The notes under the pieces were generated by a model. The model saw nothing but the letters and a program-made list of their open reading frames with translations. It ran no database searches and was not told the DNA's origin. A DNA stretch of 64,000 bases. It comes from a virus. The translations under genes and the position numbers were made by a program. The stretch covers positions 25,415 to 89,414 of the IMG/VR virus record IMGVR_UViG_3300037148_000025; one strand, 5' to 3'. Positions 26,403 to 35,221 of this stretch are shown one piece after another (the stretch's first letter is position 1; every line of letters begins with the position of its first letter).

Positions 26403-29400
26403 ATGGCTGGTCAACAAGTGGTCGAAAAAGGTCCGGGATATACCGTAACAGGAAATCCCGGTGGAATAGATACGGTACATACTGGTTCTGTTATGCCGGG
26501 GGGAGAAGCACAAACTCCCTCCTCTTCTTTGGAAGGTGTTTCTAACCCTCCAAATGAAGGCAATGTATCTGATGTGACTACCCCTGCCAATGAGATGCAG
26601 ACTGGTCCCTCGGTAGATGACAATACATTTGCAGCTAATCCTAGCTATAAACCAAATCCAGAGGACAGTGAGTTTGTATCTAATCCAGCTTACAAACAGG
26701 CAGAGAAACCCAAACCAGCCAGTGAACTTTCCCAAGAGCGCAACGCTGCTTTTGCCAAAGGTGGTGTGTCTGGGAATGCCGAGGGAATTGGGCTAGGTGC
26801 TGCTGAGACTGTTTCAGGAATGGGTGAGACTCCTTTAAAATCAATTGCCACGCTTGATGATATATCATACAACTTGGGTGAGAAGGCCGCTGATACTTTA
26901 GGTATTAAAGACCCTGTGAAACGTGCGGAGTTACACGCAGCATTGCAACCTGTTCTCCCAACATTGCCTGATTTTGCACGTGCATGGTTGCATGAGGTTG
27001 CTGGAGATAATGAACAAGCATCTGGTCCAGAATTGTTAGGTCAAGGTATTTCCAATATCGGTGAGTTCATTCTTGGTGATGAAGCTCTTCAAGCTTTGCC
27101 TTATGCGGTACGTCTTGAGCGTGCTGCAAAAGCCATGAAGACTATTCAAGGCTCTCCACGTCTTGCAAACGCACTGCGAGTTGGTGCGAGGATTACCAGT
27201 CTTGCCGCACTGCATGGAACTGAAGCAGGAGCAGTGCAGGGTGTACAATCTGAATTGCACAACCCCGGAGATCAAGCGGCTGCTTGGAGTTCTGCAAAGA
27301 ACATGGCAATAACGGGTGGATTGCTCGATGCTCCGATGTCAGCTATTAGTTCTGTTATTGGAAAAGGTGGACAGGCAGCTAATACTATAGATGATTTGTT
27401 ATCCAAGGTCGGTGAAGGGACTGGAGCGGGAGAGGCAGGAACTGATATGCGTCCAGTTGAACACTGGAGCTATAAGAAGGGTATGAAGGTTACTGATCCT
27501 AACGCTACGCAAATTGGTAATGGCGCAGAAACAAAACGTCCTGTAGTTCCGGGAACACAGTTCTATGAACCCGGAGTAAAGGAACCTCAGATACAAGCAA
27601 GACCATATAAGTATTCCGGCCAGATCGACTACAATAAGATGTATGATCGAGATGCCGATCCTCTCAACATTCAAACACAGGCGCAGGAACTTACTCAGAA
27701 AAACGGAAAGCCTTTTGGACAAAATGTTGAAGAGTTGATTAAACAAAATGGTTTTGACGGCTATCGTAGTCAAGGGGTTGTAAAGTCTTTTGCCCCTGTT
27801 AATGTCAGTCCTGCGTATAGGGACGAGAAAACGGCATACTCTTTTGTCAGCCCAAATGTTTACGAAAATTTAGGAGGAATAGGAGACGCTCAAAAACAGC
27901 TTTCTTCCAAAGAGCAAGGTCTTACAAAAAACTTGTCTCAACGCTTGTCTGGGATGTTGGGGTTGGATGCTGAAACGAAAGACTCTCTGGGAAATTGGAA
28001 AGATGGAGCGGAAAATTCTACGACAAGTAGGTTTGATCCGAGTACTGACCCCGATGCAGTAGATTATCATACCGCTTTGATGGGGAGAGTAACTAGACAG
28101 AAAGCTGTTATGTCCTTCCATCCCGGAGAAGGAGACGATTCTCTGTTTAGATTTCATGTTCCTTCTTCCGAAGCTGGACCTGCCTCTATTGCCGAAGTGT
28201 TGGACAAGAACGGGATTGAAAATAGAACCTTAATTCCTACTCCGAGCGGATATGATGTTGTAGTATCTAGTACTGGGGGGCAACTTCGTGACGCAGTGAA
28301 ACAGGCTGCTGAGGAAACCGGTGCAGGAAAAGTTTTAGAGCAAACCGGAACCGAGAAAATGTATGGTAGCTGGAATGACCGGGCTGCTGGTCAGGAAAAC
28401 ATTTCGGCAAGAATTGCTGAATTAGAAGCCAAACACCCGGAGTGGGTGAAAATTCGTCACGCCTTTGAAACAGACCCCGACAGTCTTGAATTAACTAAGA
28501 ATCTCCAATTCGCAGAGGGAAAGACCTCTCCCCCTAGAAGTAAGTCTCCTGTTGTTCCTACTCGTGCTAACGTTAACTCTGAATTAGCCTCTAAGGTAAA
28601 TGACGCGTTTGCCCCTCAACGAGAGGCAGCGCAAGAGGCGTTAAATCAGGGAAACGATACTATTTCACAAGCAGGAGAGATTGGGAATGACCTTGCACGA
28701 AATGCACCGACCGCATCCGAGATAACTCAATCAGCGCAGAAGTATGCTAAAGATGCACATGATGCTTTAGGGACAAATTATCAAGCACAGGCCGGTGCTA
28801 TTAAAAAGGCAGCAAGCGGGACTACTGTTGATTTTGCAGGAAGCCCTTTGCAGAAAGCGGCTCAGACGATTGCGCAAGGTGGTCAAGATTCCGCTGCTCC
28901 TCTGGATCAGGCTTTTTCAGTTACTCGTCCCGGCTCAGCAAAGGCCAATGCGTTAGTCGATGCACTTTCAGATACCGAAGGAACACTGGGTATAAATGAT
29001 AAGGGAGAACCGACACAGCTAACTGCCGATCATCTTCTTTTTTATGAGAAAAAAATAAATAAGTTGATTCGTAATACCGGGTGGATGACAGATGAGCAAA
29101 ACGCAGATCGTGACATCTATTTCGAATTGAAGGATGGTATACATGACACTCTTCAACAATTAGCTGAGAAATCTGGTAAACCAGACTTGGTTAATCAAGT
29201 CACCAAGATGAATACGGATTACAGAAACGGTATTCAACCTTATCAGAACGCAGATGTTAAGGCTGCTTTACAAGGTAATAGCAATAATATTGCCAAGCGT
29301 TTTATGGGCGGGGAAACAAGCATCAAGGACATCCAGGCATTTAGAAAAGCAATTGGCGAAGAATCTTTTGGAAAATTTTCTGATGATTCATTACAGAGAA

Positions 29401-30287
29401 CTGTAGCAGATTCTGTTGACCCAAAGACAGGGGAACTTAGTTTCCAGAAGTTATTTTCAAACTGGAATAGAATTCCTTCTGAGGTTCGCAAGGAGATGTT
29501 TGGTAAATCTATAAGGGCAGGGGTGCTTCAGGATGCAATTTCTCAGGTGCAGAATGTTAATGCTCTTGGGACAATTCCAAATGCTACAGCAGCATTGAAG
29601 GACATTGATAAATCTATTTCTCAGATACTGGGCAACGGGGATATTACCTCATTACTAAAAGACCCAGAGCGTGTGAAGAATCTTGCCCAAGTTGTTGGTC
29701 CAGAAAATATGGCTGATCTTGGGAAAATGATTATGGCTAATCAGTTGAGAGAAGCCGCAACTACTGCGACTGGAGAAATTGGCGATAAGGTAGATACAAC
29801 AAAGCTATTAGATTTTGCTAAGTCTTTGAAAGATTCCCCAGAAGTAAAGGATGCATTTTTTAGACCTACACCGGAAGCAGTCGCAAATTACAATAAGTTA
29901 ATGGCCGGTCTTCAAAATGTGGATTCCGTTAAGAATGCAGTTAAGTATGGTATACTGGCTCCGTCTCTTGCAGTAGCTGGTGGTATGGCAGGTCATGCGG
30001 TTGGTTCCTATTGGCTTGGTCACACTTTGGCGTATACATTTGCTGGAGTGATGGCAACCATGGCGGGCGAGAGAGCACCAGTTGTCAAGAAAATCTTGGA
30101 AGATGTTGCTAACAGTCCTAAGATGTGGGGGGCGCTCAAGGCTCTTAATAACCCAACCCTGAAAAGCACGTTGGCTCCGGCTGTTGTTGGCACTATTGGA
30201 AAAACTTTTGGTGGTGGTGGGTTTACTAACACTACACCAAACAAGAGTGTCTATGCAGATGCTGCTAACTCATTAGGAGGAAAATAA
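26403..30287 (+). CDS. Giant internal virion (DNA ejection) protein
   Basis: 1294 residues, last of the ejection set. It contains Ala-rich amphipathic helices, an internal compact region near 530-680 (FHPGEGDDSLFRFHVPSS, then NRTLIPTPSGYDVVVSS) I cannot assign, and a long helical second half. Near residues 1180-1225 two hydrophobic helices (YGILAPSLAVAGGMAG, LGHTLAYTFAGVMATMA) could insert in the host membrane. The role is comparable to T7 gp16, by size and order. The stop overlaps the next start. Confidence 0.6.
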   Translation: MAGQQVVEKGPGYTVTGNPGGIDTVHTGSVMPGGEAQTPSSSLEGVSNPPNEGNVSDVTTPANEMQTGPSVDDNTFAANPSYKPNPEDSEFVSNPAYKQAEKPKPASELSQERNAAFAKGGVSGNAEGIGLGAAETVSGMGETPLKSIATLDDISYNLGEKAADTLGIKDPVKRAELHAALQPVLPTLPDFARAWLHEVAGDNEQASGPELLGQGISNIGEFILGDEALQALPYAVRLERAAKAMKTIQGSPRLANALRVGARITSLAALHGTEAGAVQGVQSELHNPGDQAAAWSSAKNMAITGGLLDAPMSAISSVIGKGGQAANTIDDLLSKVGEGTGAGEAGTDMRPVEHWSYKKGMKVTDPNATQIGNGAETKRPVVPGTQFYEPGVKEPQIQARPYKYSGQIDYNKMYDRDADPLNIQTQAQELTQKNGKPFGQNVEELIKQNGFDGYRSQGVVKSFAPVNVSPAYRDEKTAYSFVSPNVYENLGGIGDAQKQLSSKEQGLTKNLSQRLSGMLGLDAETKDSLGNWKDGAENSTTSRFDPSTDPDAVDYHTALMGRVTRQKAVMSFHPGEGDDSLFRFHVPSSEAGPASIAEVLDKNGIENRTLIPTPSGYDVVVSSTGGQLRDAVKQAAEETGAGKVLEQTGTEKMYGSWNDRAAGQENISARIAELEAKHPEWVKIRHAFETDPDSLELTKNLQFAEGKTSPPRSKSPVVPTRANVNSELASKVNDAFAPQREAAQEALNQGNDTISQAGEIGNDLARNAPTASEITQSAQKYAKDAHDALGTNYQAQAGAIKKAASGTTVDFAGSPLQKAAQTIAQGGQDSAAPLDQAFSVTRPGSAKANALVDALSDTEGTLGINDKGEPTQLTADHLLFYEKKINKLIRNTGWMTDEQNADRDIYFELKDGIHDTLQQLAEKSGKPDLVNQVTKMNTDYRNGIQPYQNADVKAALQGNSNNIAKRFMGGETSIKDIQAFRKAIGEESFGKFSDDSLQRTVADSVDPKTGELSFQKLFSNWNRIPSEVRKEMFGKSIRAGVLQDAISQVQNVNALGTIPNATAALKDIDKSISQILGNGDITSLLKDPERVKNLAQVVGPENMADLGKMIMANQLREAATTATGEIGDKVDTTKLLDFAKSLKDSPEVKDAFFRPTPEAVANYNKLMAGLQNVDSVKNAVKYGILAPSLAVAGGMAGHAVGSYWLGHTLAYTFAGVMATMAGERAPVVKKILEDVANSPKMWGALKALNNPTLKSTLAPAVVGTIGKTFGGGGFTNTTPNKSVYADAANSLGGK

Positions 30288-30697
30288 TGTTAAGACAAGA
30301 CGACTTTTTGAAAGGGCAACTCGTCATGTATGGCTGGAGAGCAGGGCACAAGTATGGTGGACACCTTGCTTCTACAGCCATAATGAACGTTATCGCAAAC
30401 AGAGTAAAACTTGGTTGGGGGAGTTGGTTAGAAGTTATTCATGACATGCCACTAAAGTCTGCTATCGTGGAAAAATCAGATGAGATGCCTTTGCTTTGGG
30501 ATCCCGTATTCATCAAACTTTTGCACGCAGTGGAAGGGGTGTTTGATTCCTCTTCTCCAGATCTTTCCAATGGGGCAGTTTATTTCGTAGACCTTGCGGA
30601 GCCAGTGACAAACCCGTGGTTTCAGGAGAAAATTTTAGATCATTTAGAAATTCACCGACGAGTAGCTGATCTTAATTCTTTAACATTTTTCGTGTAG
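30287..30697 (+). CDS. Putative cell-wall hydrolase (SleB-like)
   Basis: 136 residues. The early segment HLASTAIMNVIANRVKLGWGSWLEVIHD resembles the cell-wall hydrolase 2 (SleB-like) family that cleaves peptidoglycan glycan strands. A usual catalytic Glu near the start is not obvious, so the call is tentative. Coupled to the ejection gene (TAATG) and followed by a holin-like gene, which supports a lysis role. Confidence 0.5.
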   Translation: MLRQDDFLKGQLVMYGWRAGHKYGGHLASTAIMNVIANRVKLGWGSWLEVIHDMPLKSAIVEKSDEMPLLWDPVFIKLLHAVEGVFDSSSPDLSNGAVYFVDLAEPVTNPWFQEKILDHLEIHRRVADLNSLTFFV

Positions 30698-30720
30698 TAG
30701 TATTTTAATAGGAGATAAAA

Positions 30721-31191
30721 ATGGCAGAGCCTATCACATTAGCGGGTCTTGTACTCGTATATGAGATTGCGAAATATTGGGTGCCTGTGATTGCTCTGAT
30801 TTGGGGAGCATTTAAAGTAGTCACGTGGTCGAAAGAAACTTTAGTATATTTAAAAGAGAGAGTACATTCACTTAATGAAAGCACTAATGGCCTACGAAAA
30901 GATGTAGAAAACCAAACAAATCTTCTTGGTCAGAATTTATCAAAACAGACAGAAATTTTCAGTGATGGTATGGCAAAACAGACGGACATCTTTAGTAAAG
31001 GTACTGCGCAACAAACTGTTGCATTCGTTGCGGAAGTCAAGGAGTTGCGCAGTGATTTGAGGTCGTTTTTACTGCCCACACTTTTCCAGTCTATGCCCCA
31101 AGCGTCTGTGAGGGCGAAGAGTAAACCTACGGTGCAGAAGAGGTCCGCAGCAAAAAAGTCCAAGAAAGGGCTTGACAAGAAGTCTGTTTAG
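30721..31191 (+). CDS. Membrane protein with coiled-coil repeats, holin candidate
   Basis: 156 residues: one membrane span at about 8-35 (LAGLVLVYEIAKYWVPVIALIWG), a coiled coil, then three copies of a (Q)QTxIFSDGMAK-type repeat (about 78-105), and a Lys-rich tail. It could be a holin or pinholin anchor. An alternative is a membrane tether of the virion. Its 3' end overlaps the promoter of the next gene. Confidence 0.5.
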   Translation: MAEPITLAGLVLVYEIAKYWVPVIALIWGAFKVVTWSKETLVYLKERVHSLNESTNGLRKDVENQTNLLGQNLSKQTEIFSDGMAKQTDIFSKGTAQQTVAFVAEVKELRSDLRSFLLPTLFQSMPQASVRAKSKPTVQKRSAAKKSKKGLDKKSV

Positions 31192-31200
31192 TGCTACAAT
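31172..31200 (+). promoter_or_regulatory. Sigma70-type promoter
   Basis: TTGACA (31172-31177), 17-base spacer, TACAAT (31195-31200). It sits at the end of the holin-like gene and would drive the metallophosphoesterase gene and those beyond. Confidence 0.8.
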
Positions 31201-31237
31201 AAGAACATGATTGAAGTTCGGACCAAATCGGAGGAGA

Positions 31238-32446
31238 ATGAGTAAAGTACAGGATACGCAGATTTTGCAGCAGGACGCACTGGTTGAAGATATGCAAAAG
31301 CTTCTTCACAAGCATAAAACCGTAACCAGAGATTTTTACAGGCACCATGGTTCATTCCCGGAGAAGGTATGGAGTGAATCCTTTCCAACATTTAAGGCGT
31401 TTGTAGCAGCGGCTATTCCATCTCAGGAGGAAGAAGTTGTTGATAATAGTTTAGGAGCAAGTGATGAGGCTGTAAAGTCTTTTCAGTATGAAGATGTTCG
31501 ACGTTTACTTCGTGATGGTCCAAGGTCTACAGAGGCTCTCGCGGAAGCTTTGAACTGTTCTCCAGAGCGGGTAGTAGAAGCTATTGAAGAAATGAAAGAT
31601 CGCGGTGCAATGTTGTTCACCACAGTTGGCGGACTTCACAACTTGAATGAAAGTTTTCTGTTAGAACCGGGGAAGAGCGCAGTTCATGGAACCAAGGATG
31701 AGTGGACGCATATTTTTGGATTCACTACAGATAATCATTTGTGCAGCAAACATTCCCGTTTAGATGTTTTAAATGCAGCATATGACCATTTTGAGAATGA
31801 GGGTATTACTACTGTTTTCAATGCTGGAAACTGGATTGATGGGGAGGCTAGGTTTAATAAGACAGAGTTGATAACTGCTCCCGGAATGGATCATCAACTT
31901 GATTATCTTATTGATAATTGGCCTGTACGAGACGGAATTGAAACTCATTATATTGCCGGTGACGATCATGAAGGATGGTATCAGCAACGTGAGGGTGTAG
32001 AAATAGGGCGTTATCTTCAGATGAGGGCGGAAGAAGCTGGCCGTTATGATCTTAAGTACTTAGGGTATGGGGAGGCCGATGTTGAATTGCAGTTTGGCTC
32101 TGGTTCTTCTGTTATGCGCATTGTTCATCCCGGAGGAGGGTCGGCTTATGCAATCTCATATACTGACCAGAAGCGTGTAGAGTCTTATCAAGGAGGGGAA
32201 AAGCCTCAAGTTGAACTTGTTGGGCACTATCATAAATTCAATTATGGCTATCCGAGGGAAGTTCATACTTTACAAGGTGGATGTACTACTGATCAGTCCA
32301 TGTTTATGCGTAAGAAGAGGTTGCAGGCACATGTTGGATACTCGGTTGTTAAAATTAAGCAGGATGAGCACGGGGCAATTTCTGGTTTTGCCGTTGAATG
32401 GCACCCGTTTTTTGACAGGAAATATTACGAAAAAAGGTTTGTGTGA
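31238..32446 (+). CDS. Calcineurin-like metallophosphoesterase with winged-helix N-terminus
   Basis: 402 residues from the ATG at 31238 (GGAGGAGA upstream; a TTG at 31211 is less likely). Residues about 83-140 look like a winged helix (EDVRRLLRDGPRSTEALAEAL). The phosphoesterase part shows TTDNHLCSKHS (162-172), NAGNWID (195-201), a GDDHE metal motif near 240 and GHYHKF near 325. Metal ligands are present, although the first motif is DNH, not DxH. The substrate is unknown; a nuclease or a nucleotide phosphatase is possible. Confidence 0.75.
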   Translation: MSKVQDTQILQQDALVEDMQKLLHKHKTVTRDFYRHHGSFPEKVWSESFPTFKAFVAAAIPSQEEEVVDNSLGASDEAVKSFQYEDVRRLLRDGPRSTEALAEALNCSPERVVEAIEEMKDRGAMLFTTVGGLHNLNESFLLEPGKSAVHGTKDEWTHIFGFTTDNHLCSKHSRLDVLNAAYDHFENEGITTVFNAGNWIDGEARFNKTELITAPGMDHQLDYLIDNWPVRDGIETHYIAGDDHEGWYQQREGVEIGRYLQMRAEEAGRYDLKYLGYGEADVELQFGSGSSVMRIVHPGGGSAYAISYTDQKRVESYQGGEKPQVELVGHYHKFNYGYPREVHTLQGGCTTDQSMFMRKKRLQAHVGYSVVKIKQDEHGAISGFAVEWHPFFDRKYYEKRFV

Positions 32447-32465
32447 TGCTGTAGAAAGGGGTACC

Positions 32466-32642
32466 GTGGGAAACGTAATGAGTATGCAAGCTATTCCACT
32501 ATCACTGGCTGTGCTATGTGTAAACTGTAAAATGGTTTCAGATGCGGTGTGGGCTTGTCCTTCATGTGCTGGAACCGTTCTTATAAATTTGGGCGGTATT
32601 TTGGATCGTGAGGAGAAATCCAAAGAGAGGAGCGATAAATGA
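32466..32642 (+). CDS. Small four-cysteine zinc-binding-like protein
   Basis: 58 residues from the GTG at 32466 with AAAGGGG five bases upstream; an ATG at 32478 is an alternative. Two CxxC pairs (CVNC and CPSC) suggest a small zinc ribbon. It overlaps the next gene by 4 bases. Function unknown. Confidence 0.6.
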   Translation: MGNVMSMQAIPLSLAVLCVNCKMVSDAVWACPSCAGTVLINLGGILDREEKSKERSDK

Positions 32643-32821
32643 TGAAAACAGTAGACTTTGATCCCCTAGCAAGCGTTGGAGACATTATTAAAGTTGATGG
32701 TCATAACTATCGAATTACTAAGAAAGTAAAAACAGCCATTGCTGTTGAGCGTTATTATTGGTTCGACAGGCTGTATGACTGGGTTAAAGAAATTGGGGAG
32801 AAAATAGTTGAATATCGTTGA
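32639..32821 (+). CDS. Small hypothetical protein, tandem paralogue A
   Basis: 60 residues, GAGAGGAG upstream, two in-frame start ATGs. VDFDPLASVGDIIKVDGHNYRITKKVK, then RYYWFDRLYDWVKEIGEKI aligns with the next gene (VDFRPSS, HDDGHKYMLMARD, RWYWWNNILEKI), so the two are duplicates. Function unknown. Confidence 0.6.
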   Translation: MMKTVDFDPLASVGDIIKVDGHNYRITKKVKTAIAVERYYWFDRLYDWVKEIGEKIVEYR

Positions 32822-33014
32822 TTTTCGTCCTAGTTCTCTTTTCTGTAACATTGATGTTCATGAACTATTCATACACGATGATGGTCATAAGTATATGCTT
32901 ATGGCAAGAGATGCTGTAAAAGTATATGCAGTACGTTGGTACTGGTGGAATAATATTTTGGAGAAGATTGCGAGGAGATTTTCAAGATATGCCAAAGAAG
33001 AATGTCAGGATTAG
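32808..33014 (+). CDS. Small hypothetical protein, tandem paralogue B
   Basis: 68 residues starting at TTG (32808) with GGGGAG nine bases upstream; overlaps paralogue A by 14 bases and the next gene by 26. It shares the DGHxY and R-W/Y-Y-W signatures with paralogue A. Function unknown. Confidence 0.55.
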   Translation: MNIVDFRPSSLFCNIDVHELFIHDDGHKYMLMARDAVKVYAVRWYWWNNILEKIARRFSRYAKEECQD

Positions 33015-33504
33015 TCCAAAGTCGAAAGCAGACGGACCTAATCCTAAGGATGTTATAGGTAGTAAAAAAGTTTCATTGACAAAGCTTCCTGCAATTGCTA
33101 CAGCGTGGGGAGCAATGGCAATGATGGACGGTGCCGGAAAATACGGGCCGTATAATTTCAGGGATAAGTCAGTCCAAGCTAGTATTTATGTTGATGCGGC
33201 GAGGCGTCATCTAGATTGTTGGTTTGAAGGTGAAGAGTGCGCCAGAGATAGCAAGGTTCACCATCTCGGCCATGCGCTTGCTTGTATTGCTATACTTCTA
33301 GACACACAAGCAACCGGGAACTTGATTGACGATAGGCCGTTACTGTATGATGAGGATGGTAATGTAATAGACCCATCATGGTATGCGGATTTTTTAGATA
33401 AGTTAAGTGGAATTATCAAGGAGAATAATGCCAGCAAAATCGAAGGCACAAATAGGGTACATAATGACCCACCAAAAAGAGTTTGGAGGAAAGGAAAAAG
33501 TTAA
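32989..33504 (+). CDS. dATP/dGTP diphosphohydrolase N-terminal-like protein (DUF5664)
   Basis: 171 residues from the ATG at 32989. The string NPKDVIGSKKVSLTKLPAIA, then GAGKYGPYNFR, YVDAARRHLDCWFEGEE and HHLGHALACIAILLD matches the phage DUF5664 family, named from its link to dATP/dGTP diphosphohydrolases (MazG-like helical fold). It may hydrolyse dNTPs or help shape the nucleotide pool. Activity is inferred from family naming only. Confidence 0.8.
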   Translation: MPKKNVRISPKSKADGPNPKDVIGSKKVSLTKLPAIATAWGAMAMMDGAGKYGPYNFRDKSVQASIYVDAARRHLDCWFEGEECARDSKVHHLGHALACIAILLDTQATGNLIDDRPLLYDEDGNVIDPSWYADFLDKLSGIIKENNASKIEGTNRVHNDPPKRVWRKGKS

Positions 33505-33577
33505 GAAAGAGTGGCTTGATCCAACAAAGGGCAAAAAGTTACCTAAGAGGGTGAAAAATGGAAAAGCAGTCAAGTAA
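33428..33577 (+). CDS. Small MPAKSKAQ-type phage protein
   Basis: 49 residues, too short for routine ORF lists. It starts MPAKSKAQIGYIMTHQKEFGG and ends with KLPKRVKN, a widespread tiny basic phage protein pattern. A purine-rich AAGGAGAATA sits before the ATG, and the gene overlaps the DUF5664 gene by 77 bases in another frame. Function unknown. Confidence 0.7.
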   Translation: MPAKSKAQIGYIMTHQKEFGGKEKVKKEWLDPTKGKKLPKRVKNGKAVK

Positions 33578-33761
33578 AGAATATTATGGACCATGGAGCC
33601 AGATTGAAGAGTGGGCTGGTAAGTTATGGGCAGGTAATTTTTTCTTAATGAAGAAACTAGAAGGAGATCGGTATGGTAACACCAGCGGTAACACCAGTAG
33701 TCGTTACGGCGACAAAGGCGGCAGTAGTCACACCAGCAGCACCAGTAGCAGCAGTGGCTAG
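33558..33761 (+). CDS. Small hypothetical protein
   Basis: 67 residues. The N-terminal half (EYYGPWSQIEEWAGKLWAGN) looks like a real small domain. The Ser/Gly/Thr tail lies in the region overlapping the next gene (89 bases) and may be frame noise. Moderate ribosome binding site (GAGGGTGAAAA). Confidence 0.4.
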   Translation: MEKQSSKEYYGPWSQIEEWAGKLWAGNFFLMKKLEGDRYGNTSGNTSSRYGDKGGSSHTSSTSSSSG

Positions 33762-34464
33762 TCAGACATGGCTTCAAAAACACACTACACTAATTATTGT
33801 TTTTCTAGCTTTAGTCCTAGCAGTGTTTCTTGCTCAGAAATACTTTTCTTATGTTGACGGTGTGGATTCTAAAAAGCAGCAGGTTGCTCTTGCAACCCTT
33901 GCTACACAGAAGACTGCGACTGACCAAGCTTTGTCTCAGGCCGCTACAACCCTAAAGGACTATCAAACGGCATTAAATGCTGAGGTAGTGCAGAATGCAC
34001 AGCTTTCGGCAGCTATTTCTAGCAGGAATAAGGTATTGGTCCAGCAGCAGGCTACAAATGCCACGCTTGCTCCGACGGCTCTTGCAACACATTGGGCAGC
34101 GGACATTAATAAGCCTTCTACAGAAGTTGTCTCGAATATATCAGGGACAACTGTAACAGATGATGCGGCGATAGCAACTGTAAACCAACTTGATTCTGTT
34201 CCGGTTCTACAAGCAAACCTTCAATCGACACAGGCACAGGTGGACGATTTAAATGTGCAATCAGGAAAAGCATCGGCGTTAATTTTGCAAGGACAAACTG
34301 CGGTTACTGATTTAAAGACAGAGTTAGTAGATCAGACAAAATCATGCACGGCACAGGTAAATTCTCTTAAGGCTGCGGCCCGTAAGAGTCGTTTGAAAAC
34401 ATTTGCTTGGGGCTTTGGAACAGGGTTTGTTTCTGGATTGTTTATCGGTCTAAAAGGTCTATAG
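33673..34464 (+). CDS. Membrane-anchored coiled-coil protein, spanin-like
   Basis: 263 residues: Ala/Val/Pro-rich N-terminus, one strong membrane span at about 38-58 (LIIVFLALVLAVFLAQKYF), then a long Gln/Ala coiled coil, and a second hydrophobic C-terminal stretch (GFGTGFVSGLFIGL). AGGAGATC ribosome binding site. A single-span protein with a periplasmic coiled coil fits an inner-membrane spanin or a T7 gp18.5-like lysis protein. No lipoprotein partner was found. Confidence 0.5.
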   Translation: MVTPAVTPVVVTATKAAVVTPAAPVAAVASQTWLQKHTTLIIVFLALVLAVFLAQKYFSYVDGVDSKKQQVALATLATQKTATDQALSQAATTLKDYQTALNAEVVQNAQLSAAISSRNKVLVQQQATNATLAPTALATHWAADINKPSTEVVSNISGTTVTDDAAIATVNQLDSVPVLQANLQSTQAQVDDLNVQSGKASALILQGQTAVTDLKTELVDQTKSCTAQVNSLKAAARKSRLKTFAWGFGTGFVSGLFIGLKGL

Positions 34465-34465
34465 C

Positions 34466-34494
34466 TTGACAGATAAGTAGGTCCGTGGTATAAT
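34466..34494 (+). promoter_or_regulatory. Consensus sigma70-type promoter for the tRNA cluster
   Basis: TTGACA (34466-34471), 17-base spacer, TATAAT (34489-34494), a perfect consensus. Transcription would start just before tRNA-Ala. Confidence 0.9.
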
Positions 34495-34509
34495 GTTCTT
34501 AGTGGGAGT

Positions 34510-34585
34510 GGGAGTGTAGCTCAGTTGGGAGAGCGCAAGTTTTGCATACTTGAGGTCGCAGGTTCGATCCCTGTCACTTCCACCA
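34510..34585 (+). tRNA. tRNA-Ala (TGC)
   Basis: A full cloverleaf with encoded CCA: acceptor GGGAGTG/CACTTCC, D stem GCTC/GAGC, anticodon arm CAAGT-TTTGCAT-ACTTG, T loop TTCGATC. Anticodon TGC. Confidence 0.92.
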
Positions 34586-34603
34586 AAACTATCAGGGAGA
34601 AGT

Positions 34604-34816
34604 ATGCATAAGCATGTTTTTGACACAAAAGTAGGTTACGAAATGCCGGGACCGCCCTATTACAAAATTCTTATATTTTGTAAGTGTGGTGTGTTTGAAA
34701 CATATGATGTCGTTAGTGGAGAAAGAGGAGCATGGGAAAACCAGAAGAGAATAAGTCGGTACGCTGTACGAGGGTTAGAGACAGGGAAATTCTCGGAGAC
34801 TACTACCGAGATTTAG
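34604..34816 (+). CDS. Small hypothetical protein in the tRNA cluster
   Basis: 70 residues from the ATG at 34604 with AGGGAGA upstream. Contains CKCG. Overlaps the next frame by 85 bases, so one of the two may be shorter or untranslated. Function unknown. Confidence 0.45.
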   Translation: MHKHVFDTKVGYEMPGPPYYKILIFCKCGVFETYDVVSGERGAWENQKRISRYAVRGLETGKFSETTTEI

Positions 34817-34926
34817 CTAACAATTATGGTCACTATGTTCCCCATACTAAGAAGGATGGAACAGTAACTGCTCCTGCATTGCAATGGCCTTTCCATCCAG
34901 ACATTTCTGAGTATGAGAATTTGTAG
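34732..34926 (+). CDS. Small hypothetical protein in the tRNA cluster
   Basis: 64 residues, with AGAGGAG placed well before the ATG. The C-terminal half (HYVPHTKKDGTVTAPALQW) has the look of a real conserved protein. Overlaps the preceding frame. Function unknown. Confidence 0.5.
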   Translation: MGKPEENKSVRCTRVRDREILGDYYRDLANNYGHYVPHTKKDGTVTAPALQWPFHPDISEYENL

Positions 34927-34970
34927 AATTGGTATATGATACGCGTCTTTTACCAACTGGTATTATATAC

Positions 34971-35045
34971 TTCGGGTTCGTTCAATGGTTAGGACACCGG
35001 GCCTTGAACCCGTGAATCGGAGTTCGAGTCTCTGACCCGGAGCCA
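34971..35045 (+). tRNA. tRNA-Gln (TTG)
   Basis: Acceptor TTCGGGT/ACCCGGA, D stem GTTC/GGAC, anticodon arm CGGG-CCTTGAA-CCCG, T arm CGGAG/CTCTG, encoded CCA. Anticodon TTG. Confidence 0.88.
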
Positions 35046-35067
35046 GAAAGGACAGCACGGAAGTTAA

Positions 35068-35143
35068 TCCGGGATAGCTCAATTGCTAGAGCATTCGCCC
35101 TGTAAGCGAAAGTGTGAAGGTTGAAGTCCTTTTCCCGGAGCCA
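35068..35143 (+). tRNA. tRNA-Thr (TGT)
   Basis: Acceptor TCCGGGA/TCCCGGA, D stem GCTC/GAGC, anticodon arm TTCGC-CCTGTAA-GCGAA, T arm AAGG/CCTT with an unusual TTGAAGT loop, encoded CCA. Anticodon TGT. Confidence 0.88.
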
Positions 35144-35146
35144 AAC

Positions 35147-35221
35147 ATACTCATGGTCTAACGGCATGATGCACGTCTCCAACACGTTGAGGTTAGGGTT
35201 CGAATCCTTATGAGTATGCCA
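35147..35221 (+). tRNA. tRNA-Trp (CCA), weak D arm
   Basis: Acceptor ATACTCA/TGAGTAT, T arm TAGGG/CCTTA with loop TTCGAAT, encoded CCA. The anticodon loop CTCCAAC puts CCA at 34-36 with T33 and A37; the stem has one mismatch and the D stem only 3 pairs. It could be a degenerate or unusual Trp tRNA. Confidence 0.7.

Noticed and set aside
34604-34926. Single frameshifted gene instead of two overlapping small genes
   Set aside because: The second frame has its own AGAGGAG and ATG at 34732, and both frames end normally. Kept as two low-confidence genes.
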